From positions 12,074 through 36,979 of the forward strand of contig CAKKTI010000203.1 in the NCBI GenBank assembly GCA_920105805.1: a DNA stretch of 24,906 nucleotides, read 5' to 3'. The notes under the pieces were generated by a model, which saw only the letters and a list, made by a program, of their open reading frames with translations, was not told where the DNA came from and did no database searches. The position numbers and the translations under genes were made by a program. Positions 10,608-20,473 of the stretch are shown here, one piece after another (position 1 is the stretch's first letter; the number at the start of each line of letters is the position of its first letter). Origin of the DNA: Condylostoma magnum (Eukaryota; Ciliophora; Heterotrichea; Heterotrichida; Condylostomatidae).

Positions 10608-12242
10608 ATGGAAATTTAAGAAATTACTAACATGCTAATTTCTGGAGTTGATTTTGATTCCGTCTCTAGAATCTTCAAGTTATAGCAGGATTAATAACAA
10701 AAGAAAGATATTTTGTATATTTTGAAAGGAAAATTATTCACTCATACCAATTTTTTGACCTTTTAAAATAACATCAAAGATAATAATCCTACTGAGATTT
10801 TAAATAAGACTTAACAAATTAAAAAGTTATTCACAATGCAACGAAAAAAATCTATAAGGGATTTCGTTGAGACGTTTATCAATACTAACTAGATATATCC
10901 TGAATATCTAGCATAATTAGATAGTCTTATCGACTGTCCGTTATAAGCAAATTAGGTTATTTAGTAGATAGATAAAAGTGAACTTAATCAAATAAACCTA
11001 AAAAGTTACGGAGAAATTTCATGGGCCCTCTTAATGCTAGAAACTAATCCAGAATATAAAACATAACGCATATTAGAGTGACTAATGAATGCCTATGATA
11101 GAAATAACACCAGAGCAGTATAAAAGGCAATATAATATATTCAGTACTTAGATAGGCAGTTAGAACTGTAGAAATTAAAATTCAAACAATAAGCAAGATT
11201 ATAAACCTGTTTAATAGGGAAGCATTAGAGTTATGTATCATCAGTAGCAATATCGAGTAGCAATACATTTATTATTTCTGGAAGCGATGATAATACAGTT
11301 AAACTATGATGTTTAGAAGATCCATAGAGAAATTAGTAAATAGGAAAACATGCGTAGCCTATAACTTCAGTTGCAATCTCAAACAATGAGTAATTTGTGG
11401 TATCTGGAAGTCATGATAACACAATTTAAATGTGGAATATACAGGACTAATCAATAAATAAATAGATTGGAAGCCATAGTAAAGGAGTAACCTCAATTAA
11501 GATATCAAGCAGCGATAATTATGTAGTATCTGGAAGCTATGATGGCACAATTTGACTATGAGACCTCTAAAATCTACCTAATAGCAGATAAATAGGAGAT
11601 CATAAAGTAACTGTGCGCACTATAGCAATATCTTATAGCGAGACATTTATAGTATCAGTAGACCATAATTAAAAAATTCTATTATGAGGCTTATCTGATT
11701 AGTGATAAAACAGATAAATAAATGAAGCTAGCGGTATAGAATCTTAAGTAATCATAACAAATAATGAGGTTTTTGTAATAGCAGGAAACAAACATAGGCA
11801 AATTTTACTCTGAGATTTATTAGACTCTTTTAATAACAGATAGATAGCAAGATTTAATTCTGAAATATCGTCTTTGGCTATATCAAAATGTGACCTATTT
11901 GTGATAGTAGGGTTGTAGGACGGAGAAATTTATTCGCAATGCATACATGATACTAATACATGTAAAATGATAGGAAGGCATAATGGTGAAGTATCATCAG
12001 TTGCAGTATCAAACGATTTCAGCTTTGTAGTATCTGGAGAGGGCTATTCAACCACTGCTAGAAGAAGCAATTGTGAGATTGTTTTATGGAGATTTTAGTT
12101 TATAATGGGAGTTAAGTTATATTATAAGATTAGTTGTTGTCTATATGCAGATTATCTATTCTTTAAAGGTATAAGAGGATATTATCTACTTCAATAGAAT
12201 AATAAACATGTTGTATTAAGAAAACTCTTAAGTTACTTTTAA
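10608..12242 (+). CDS. WD40-repeat protein
   Basis: About 544 residues. The first 200 form a helical, Gln-rich region with no domain I can name. From about residue 205 to 497 there are about seven WD40 repeats. Most follow the pattern SVAIS, about five residues, FVVSGSxDNT, then a hydrophobic-Leu-Trp ending. The Trp of the WD signature is often TGA: VKLWCLED (11307), TIWLWDL (11553 and 11559), KILLWGL, QILLWDL. Such a propeller is a protein-protein scaffold; no partner can be inferred. The last repeat ends near EIVLWRF, followed by a less repeat-like tail. The stop is uncertain: TAA 12240-12242 is preferred, TAG 12195 is possible. It converges on the zinc-finger gene. Another reading is a WD-repeat protein truncated at a TAG near 12098. 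Confidence 0.82.
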
Positions 12243-12305
12243 CAATATAATGATATAATTCAACATATACAACAAACTTTACAGGTAAATCACAGCTGAA
12301 CTTTG

Positions 12306-13262
12306 TTACATATTTAAAATTAATTTGCCACACATCATGCAGTACCTAGCCTTAGCCGGCATAACTTCATTACAACTTGGACACTTATGATTCCTAGTAT
12401 CTTCTTATAACTAATCAAGCTTTTTTTTAGATTAGTTCCTTGACTACATACTTACTTCCTAACTTCCTGGCTGAGGAGTTCCTCTTACAAAGCTAAACTT
12501 ACTTCTAAGTCGAGGCTGATAAGGTTTTGCATCATTTTTATTAGGTGATCTTATCGTATTCGAAGGATTTTTCCTTATACTTTTCGACTGTATCATTTCA
12601 GTTTCCTCAAAATTTGATCTACTCAACTATTTTAAATACCTAGAAGATGACAAGTCTCTAAATCTATTTAACCGATAGGTTCTATCCATTATAGTAGGAA
12701 GCTGAATATACGAATCAGTTCCAACTTAAGGGAGAGGTTTAGGCTTATTCATTATAAACTTGCATTTTGGTATATGTCGCTCAGCAGGTTATTAGGCATA
12801 TTTTCTATTGCAGTGAGGGCACTGTATATAATCATCGTTCTCTACCTTTGGAACTTGAATCTGTGATATATCAAATCCTTCCTTTTGTAAGGACTACAGC
12901 TTTCTGGCAAATCTTGAAATCTTCATTACTTGTATATGCTGTTTCTATCACTTAGATTCTGGATATGCTAATCTTATTTATGATTTTCTGCATGATCTGT
13001 TAAGATTAGTCTCAATATCAGAGTACGGATTTCTCTTGCGTCTCATGTCGTATTGAGGTCGGTTTTATTAGGTGTTACGGCAGATTTACTCATGTTTCTA
13101 GATCCTTTGGCTCATGAATTTTCTGTTGCAGTAATTGCAAGCTACTCGCTCATCTTACTCGTATGTTTTCTAGTGTATATTTAGATTAGAGTGAAGTATA
13201 TTGGAAGAATGGCTTAAATGCAGTTTTGGGTTTTTTAGTCCTTTTGGCATTCCAGGTTTCAT
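12306..13262 (-). CDS. ZC2HC1-family C2HC zinc-finger protein
   Basis: The 318-residue frame has two C2HC fingers of the ZC2HC1/FAM164 type: CNYCNRKFMSQRIQKHEQIC starting at Cys42 and CPHCNRKYAQQPAERHIPKC starting at Cys148. Between them is the family's SKW-x-x-x-H element, in which the Trp is a TGA codon (12948-12950). A third zinc ribbon, CPSC then CMMC, starts near residue 294, just before the end. The middle is basic and low in structure, with Arg/Ser-rich stretches. The molecular role of this family is poorly known; some members are linked to cilia and sperm. The start ATG at 13262 is chosen because the coding pattern begins there. The stop is TAA 12306-12308, directly after the ribbon. 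It shares a 116-base divergent region with the next gene. Confidence 0.85.
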
Positions 13263-13378
13263 TTTTCTTAGAATTTTAGTAAGGTGGTATTCACTTTGCT
13301 ATATAGTTTTAAATGTAAATTTGATAGTTTTGCATAGAATTTAGTGTATAAATTGAGTTTATTTTAATATTAGGCAAA

Positions 13379-14791
13379 ATGGCTGATGAATTGCTAAACT
13401 TTGGTGACTTAAGTGTTCATCTAGAACCTATTTAATCTTACTTCTGATCATTTGATCCTGATTAAATATAAGAAGACTAATCGTAGGAAGCAATACAGCA
13501 ATCGTTGAACAACTTAAAACCTTTAGATAGTCTGGGCGAATAATACACTAATATGTATATACCAGCAATCCCATCGTCTAATCTTAAGTTTATAGGAGAG
13601 TTTTAAATATCCTAAACTTGCTATATAAAACAATAAGGAGTATCTAATTCCATCAAATCTGGTAAAAGATCTGCTATAATGCATTAAGATGGCAAATTCT
13701 ATCGCTATAAAGGCTGTGGAAACTTAAATGACTTCTTCCCAGTAGAAACTATGGCCTTTCCAATAGAAGGAGTAGAGATAAGAGGATGCTGCTTTGAATA
13801 AACTGTATTAAGAGAGCAATATATGACTAATCTAATAAATAATGCACTTAAAGACTTCGGATATCAAACTGGTAACAAGTCCCAAGGAATTATTAAATAC
13901 ATACACTAAGAATACGATTAAATTGATAAGTACTGCGGTGTATTTGAAACTTTAGGTGAGAAAAGACTAGGGAGTCATTTACTAAGTGGAATTGACGTAA
14001 TAGCTGTAATTTTAAGTCATGCAATAGATCCAGCAAGTCTAAACGCTCTAATCCCTCTATAAAGAGTAAAAGAATCAGGTATAAAATCAACATATGAAGC
14101 TATTAGTTTTGCAGCTCCATTAGATAGTGAAAACCTGCATGAATGAACATAATAAGGTGTATATAAGGACAATGAACTATTTATTGATCTGATTTAACAT
14201 TACAATACACTTAATTACACACAGGACAGTGTAGTAATAAACAACAAAACATATGAAACTAGAGCTATTACTTAACACTTTATTTAACTTTTATATGAAA
14301 TTGGATACGAATGTGGGGAAATCAAGCGTATTTTCCAAGACAGAGAAATCTCATGAGGCTATTTTATCGATCATAACCCCTTTGAGCCCCATTGTAATGC
14401 TCACCCAAACAACTTTATAGTCTTACTCAACGACTCAAAAATAGTGTCACCTATTGACTTCGACATGGCCTATACATTCACTTCCTTTGTAAACACAATA
14501 GAAGAGGAGAAAATAGGTACAAATGATTTTACACTGTTTCAAAGTTGGGTCAATTCAGAAAGAACAGCCTTAGAAACAGCACTAGCTGGTATGGAAAACA
14601 TGGCTAACTTTACATACAGCTCTAGTTCAGAAAGTTTACTATAAATTTTACTTAGAGATTAAATCGTGCTTGGATATAGAGATGGCTTTGAGCGGAAGGA
14701 AAAGGTGGTATAGATAGACGCAAGACAGTAGCAATTTCAGGATATCATACAACAAGCTCTACTCTCAACTACGGAAATAACTGATTATTAG
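13379..14791 (+). CDS. Unrecognised conserved-looking protein with kinase-like HPNN...DFD motif
   Basis: A frame of 470 residues that reads as an even, globular protein but that I cannot assign to a family. From about residue 330 it has CNAHPNNFIVL (His342) and then SPIDFDMAY (Asp360, Asp362). This recalls the His-x-x-x-Asn catalytic loop followed by a metal-binding DFD in aminoglycoside-phosphotransferase-like kinases, so a kinase fold is possible but unproven. TGA is Trp in SYFWSF (13445), LHEWTQ and EISWGYF. Charged helices follow. The stop is TAG 14789-14791 or TAA 14798-14800. The frame has no TGA until far inside the opposite gene, so TAA or TAG must stop it. A shorter ending at TAA 14642 is unlikely, because the next 49 codons (IVLGYRDGFERKEK and on) still look coding. 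Confidence 0.72.
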
Positions 14792-14792
14792 C

Positions 14793-17700
14793 CTAACTAA
14801 AATTTTCTCGTTTAAACATGCTTAGCATTCTTTGAGTTACTAAAAATCCTCCCAGTACATTGATACTTGCGAAAAAAACACCTAAAATTCCTAAAAATGA
14901 AGCCATGTCTAATACACCGTCTGCTGATTTTAACTCAAGCATAGCTCCAATTACTATGATCCCACTTATTGCATTAGTCACACTCATAAGGGGAGTATGA
15001 AGGGCTGGGTTTACGTTTCATACAACCATGTATCCAATTACAACAGAGAGCATAAAAACTAAGAAAAGATTCAAAAACTGCTCCTCACTTGCAACTCCTA
15101 AAATTAAGAAAAACAAAGCAGCAAATAAAACATAAATCGCTCACTTGTGATTTAAAAGCATTTACATTTTAGATCTAGAGAAAATATTTCTTACATCTTC
15201 GTCATAAATTGATATATCCTCATGATTTTGTATAGATTCTTAATTAATGTGTCCTTGTTAGGGCTATTAAGGCTATTAAGGTTATTATCTTTCCCATATA
15301 GGCACCCATGTTACTCTTCCCTGATGCACAACTACCATATGATCCATAATCTCATCCTATAAATCGATATTAAAGCCAAAAGCTCCTCCAATTTCATCCA
15401 TCAAATGCCACAAATTCCTACAATACGCTTCAGAGGACTACGGCGCCATCTAGGACACTAGATCAGTATACCCTACTACAGTAACTCCATACATCTCATC
15501 AACATACACTCTCCCAGGCTGTGTAATTTCACAATTCCCTCCATTCTCCGCAGCCATATCAACAATAACACTTCCCGGCTTCATCTAGCTAACAATTTGC
15601 CTATCAACCAGTAAAGGAGCTGGCTTTCCCGGTATAAGTGCAGTGGTTATGACAATATCGCTCCTTTTGCACACATTCATAGTTAAATCATGTTAAGCTT
15701 GCTTGAATTGCTCTGACATTTCTCTAGCATATCCCCCAACTCCTGATCCGTCTTCTTGTACTTTTACTTCAACAAACTTAGCACCGAGACTTTCGGCCTA
15801 TTCACGGGCAGCTGGCCTTGTATCGAAGGCTTTTATCTAGCATCCGAGGCCCTTGCAATAACCTATTGCTGCCAATCCTGCAACACCACATCCTATTATA
15901 AAAACATTAGCAGGAGGGAATTTACCAGCCGCTGTTACTTGCGATTTTGGTAGTTTGTGGAAGTGATGGAAAGCTTCTATGCAGGCCTTGTAGCCTGCAA
16001 TGTTGGCCATTGAACTAAGACTGTCTAGCTTCTATGCTCTTGTTATACGGGGAACACAGTCCATTGCTATTATTGTGAGGTTTGGGTAGCTCTAGGAAAG
16101 GCTCTCTATGTATTGTCTGTCCTAGGCGGGGTGTATATAGCAAATGAGGAGTTTGATATTGGATAGAAAGTTGATTTCATTGGTTTCATGGTTTTACATT
16201 GGTTTTTGGATTTTTAGGATAATCTGACTTTATTGGTAGAGTTGCTGCATTTAGAGAACCTCACCGCCATTTCGCATGTATTCTTAGTCACTGTATCCGG
16301 CGTTCTTGCCTGCTCCTTGTTCTATTAAAACACGGAAGCCTAGCTTCCTAAACGAGTATATTTAGCCTGGAGTCATAGCCACTCTTTGCTCATTTTAAGC
16401 ATTTTCTTTAGGTATCCCTATATTTATTTTAGGCTCTGGAAGATCCTATAAATCCATCTCCTCACTTATCTCTTCCTAGTAAGAATCATCCTTTTAGTGC
16501 TCTATATCAGCAGTACCTCCATAACTAGACAACTAATTCAGTATATCCTTAATTGACTTATCGGCTGACCCGTAGTACATTTTGGTATTAGGCTTAATAA
16601 ACAATGGGTTATCAACTCCAGCATACCCTGCTCCTGATCCTCTTTTAAATACAACGCATACTTTACTTTTCCATACTTCACATACTGGCATTCCAGCAAT
16701 AGCTGAGTTAGGGTTATCCTGTGCATCAGGGTTTACTGTGTCATTAGCTCCTATAACCATAACTAGATCAGTGCTCGGGAAATCTCTGTTTATCTCATCC
16801 ATCTCCAGTACTAAGTCATACGGTACATCGGCCTCAGCCAGTAGCACATTCATATGGCCTGGGAGTCTTCCGGCTACAGGATGTATACAAAATCTAACCT
16901 GCTTTCCCATAGACCTCAAAAGTTTCACCATTGAACCTACATCGTGCTGTGCCCTGGAAACCGCCATACCATATCCAGGAACTATTATTATAGATTTTGA
17001 CTTTAAAAGCACCTATGCCATATCCTAGCACTCAATTTCGTATGTTTGACCTTGTTACTACTGTCCTTATACAGCTGTTGAGGTTCCTTAGCCAAAACCA
17101 CCGGATATAACGCTAAAGAAAGAACGGTTCATAGCCTTACACATTATATACGATAAAATTGCACCAGAGCTGCCTACCAGGGCCCCAGTTATTAATAAAA
17201 GCACATTTTAGAGTAGGAAACCACTTGCCGCAGTTGCCCAGCCAGAGTATGAGTTTAGCATTGAAACTACTACAGGCATATCAGCTCCACCAATTGCCAT
17301 GACTAAGTGCCATCCTAGGAATAAAGACAGTAAAGTCATTAAAAGTAAAATTACAATTGGGCCAGTTTCACCGCCAACTGCCATAAAGAGAACTAAGAGC
17401 AATATACTAGTCACTAAAATCCCTCCGTTTATATAATGACGTAATTCTCCGCCTATTAATAACGGATTACTGCGTATATAGCCTTACAGCTTACCAAATG
17501 CTACAATAGACCCTGTAAACGTTATATTTCCTATAAAAATCCCAGCAAAAGCCTCAAGCGCCTCAATTGCACTGAGCTCCTCGTCAGAAAACGAATAAAT
17601 GACTCTTGAGAATCCAACAAGTGTAGCAGCAATACCAACAAAACTGTGGAGTGCGGCAACTAATTACGGCATTGAGATCATTTCTACCTTCCTAGCTAAA

Positions 17701-17918
17701 TAAAACCCAATACCACCTCCAATAGCAAATGTCGGTACAAATTTAGCAAACTCATTATCAAAATCTGCTAAAAACACAGTAAAAAATATAGCAAGAGTCA
17801 TAGAAATAATCCCATAGGCATTTCCTTTACGAGCAGTATCATGCTAGCTCAGTCCGGCTAATGCCAGAATAAAGAGAATGCCGCAAAACATGTAGATAGA
17901 AGTAACTACTGCTGACAT
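14793..17918 (-). CDS. Proton-translocating NAD(P) transhydrogenase, fused PntB-PntA
   Basis: One unbroken frame of 1041 residues couples hydride transfer between NADH and NADP+ to proton flow, usually across the inner mitochondrial membrane. Order: PntB membrane domain (residues 1 to about 240, including [20 protein letters not shown]), NADP(H) domain III (about 305-460: [34 protein letters not shown], then [11 protein letters not shown]), PntA NAD(H) domain I (about 498-870: [39 protein letters not shown]), a Gln-Gln-Pro linker, and PntA membrane domain II (about 918-1041). TGA encodes the conserved Trp in [17 protein letters not shown] (15018-15020) and NHKWAIY (15141). The start at 17918 (MSAVVTS) matches bacterial PntB; ATG 17978 in the same frame adds 20 residues but lies inside the upstream gene. 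The stop is TAG 14793-14795. No clear presequence is seen. The B-then-A order is found in some protists, unlike animal NNT. Confidence 0.95.
15255..15287 (-). repeat. Gln-Gln-Pro linker repeat in transhydrogenase
   Basis: Eleven codons give QQPQQPQQPQQ (residues 878-888) between domain I and membrane domain II. Seven of the eight Gln codons are TAA or TAG. At the DNA level the core is a 9-base tandem repeat. It lies inside the single transhydrogenase frame and is flanked by conserved sequence on both sides. Confidence 0.85.
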
Positions 17919-17922
17919 ATTT

Positions 17923-20190
17923 TCAATAGTTAAAATTTCTAATATCTTTCTCTGCCTCTCTAACAAATCTTCTAACATGCCTCCACTTTATGTTATCGTC
18001 TCTCTTTTCCGGGTACTCTGATAAATACGCTAATTTCAGTAACGCCCGCTCCGAATCTTTAGCATTAAAGTCAATTTTTGTCTCTCTTCCGTCCTACAGC
18101 AAATCACTTTTAGCTATTCTTGAGTGCTCAAGCATTCCCAGTAAGTTTGAAGTTGGTGCTTTTGTTAGTTTTCCTTCTTTTTCGTATCGATTTATTTCTC
18201 CCCAGTACTTGTTAGGGTAACCAAAGAATTGCCCTATTGTAACAGCAAAGTAGCTGGGCTGTACTAATATCGGAATCTCTTTAAACTTTCCCCATGGACG
18301 CCAGTCCAGTGCATTTGTGTTATGATCCACTGTGAATGTTCTAAAGGGTATTCCTGGGTCTTATCGCTTTCCTATATCTCCGTGTAAGTCGAAGTCTCAG
18401 TTTGCATTTCTTTTAAAGTCGTCTTGGTTTAGGAATTTGTTTCTCGGAGCTGTAGGTTTAGCCTCTTTTATTGATAGGGGAGTGTTAAAAAGGAATGAGT
18501 AATAACTGAACTGTTTTGGAATTGAGGAAAGGTGTTCTTGTATGTATTATTGGAATAGTTGGATATGCAGTTTTGAAGGGGTTGTAAGATAAGACTCATG
18601 CTTTTCTAAGTATAAAATTCCGTATTCTAGCATGGCTTGGATTATCGACTGGCTTATTAATTCATGTCCCTAAGCGAAGGTTACTAATATCTCACCTTCA
18701 CATCATATAAATGATTTCAGTATGTAATGCAAATTATGCTCTAGAGTACCGTTATCTCTCAGGTGCTGTACTATCTCGGATGTATAGAGTTAGTTTATAT
18801 TATGACATAATTAGCGATACTCTTGTTGAAATATTTCTGAAATATTGTTTTTCATGTATTCCTCGAACTTATCATCAGGTTAAAAGTTGCCAATCAAATC
18901 GTCTGTAAATTTTCTTATATTTGAAAGATTCTGTCCTAATTTCGTGAAAATGAATCCAGATTAAGATGTGTTGAAAATATGTCTCAAGTGCTACTGCATA
19001 TCTGGCAAATTCTCTACACCTTTCCACTCAATTGTAGGATAACTGGTTTCAATTATTTGCTATTCGTCGTATATTTGCTAGTTAAAGTATAAGTTCATAT
19101 TGGTTTCTATAACTACTGGAAAATGATTACGCCATCCATGATCATTGTAAAGTCTTAGGGATAAATTATCTATGAAGTTCCAAACTCTTATATCCTGTTG
19201 ATAAGAGTATACAGATTACAGATTTTCAAAAACTAAGGCTATATTAGGATAATCTGTAAAAGTTTTGTCATTCATACTGTGATAGCCTGAAACCAAATTC
19301 AAGTAATCTAATAAAAATTCCTGAGTTTTTATACCAATTCTTTATTTGCTAGTTTAATAATCCTGAAACACTAATAAAGCTCTAATTATTTATAAGGAAG
19401 CCACAACTTCAGGTGAATTAAAATCTTTGTAGTTTTAGCTGATAATTTTACACAGTTACTCCCAATTATCGATTAAAACTGTCTAAAACTTTTTTCTTTA
19501 CTCATGTTGGAAAAGTAGATCACTTATATTCGCATTGTGCTCTAAAAATTCAGATTTGAGCATGTTATACAGATCTAGTTCAATAGCAACTTTATTTCTA
19601 TTTCAAAGCAATACGTCTAGAGCTATGCTACTATTCAATAACTTATCATCGTCAAAGTCATCTTATGCTCTTTAATCCAACACTTCAATGACTTTGTTCT
19701 CATACAGGTCTAAAAATATGTCAAATTTTATAAAATCAAAATCTTTTAAGTTGACGTGTATAAGAATAGGAGGAAAATCTAGCTTAGCACTTTAAAATCT
19801 GTCTAAATTGTAATTCAAATACCATGATTTCCCTGCACCTTAAGGTCCGGTTAAAAACATAAGGTTATTGATGTTCTTATTAACACTCTCATCTTACCTG
19901 AAAGAGAATAAAAACCTGGTTAGCTCTCTGTTATATTTAGCGTTGTTATAGAAAGGCCAATAGAAATCAGACTTGCTTTAAACTTTCTCTAATTCGGAAT
20001 TTCTGGTCCAAGATGCTGTCTGATTATATTTTACAAAGTATTAGTGGTAAATGTTTTTAGTTTTAAAGAAAGTATGATGCGTTCACCTGTATCTAAAGTT
20101 TTTCAGCTTAAATCTGTCAAAAAAAGGATGAGAAAAATTTCAATTTATTTGTTTTAGAAACCTTTTCAATTGATTCCAAGGCTCCGACAT
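17923..20190 (-). CDS. P-loop NTPase, possibly mitochondrial
   Basis: One frame of 755 residues. A Walker A motif, LTGPQGAGKSWYLNYN, begins near residue 113 (core GPQGAGKS at 115-122). A candidate Walker B strand is TVLIDNWEQL. The N-terminus is basic and rich in Trp, Phe and Tyr. The C-terminal third (from about 580) is a separate region with NWDFDLHGDIG, DWRPWGKFKEIP and a charged end that I do not recognise. Trp is often TGA (INWNF, YRWTHH, LLWNRN, FIWCEG, NANWDF). A relation to DAP3/mS29 mitochondrial ribosomal GTPases or other AAA-like proteins is possible but not established. The stop is TGA 17923-17925, after RNFNY; it lies only 4 bases before the transhydrogenase start on the same strand. 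The start ATG is 20188-20190. Confidence 0.7.
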
Positions 20191-20473
20191 ATTAGTAAAT
20201 TTGTAATTTTACTTAATAATTTTTTGATAACTGTTAACGTTAGGCTTAAATAAAGCTTTAAGATTATATTTGTAGTTGATTTATATTATATAAGTCAGAT
20301 TAGGTATTTTAAAGCTTATTTACATTGCAATCTAATAATTTATGTTATAATAATTATTTATTGTTGCATAATTTTACTAATAATATGTGTATATAATGAG
20401 CTAGTAAATTTAAAAGCCCCTTATTGCCTAGCTATAAAATACTTAATAACCATACTCACTATTAAAAAATTAG
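20191..20473. promoter_or_regulatory. AT-rich divergent promoter region
   Basis: About 283 bases between the P-loop gene (-) and the receptor-like gene (+). No coding frame is seen. It is AT-rich with many TATA-like runs, none distinctive enough to call. Confidence 0.45.

Noticed and set aside
16582-17028. 148-codon open frame on the + strand
   Set aside because: It is the antisense shadow of transhydrogenase domain III, which is unmistakable on the - strand.
18711-18908. Open frame on the + strand in the P-loop gene
   Set aside because: It is antisense to the continuous 755-residue P-loop frame.
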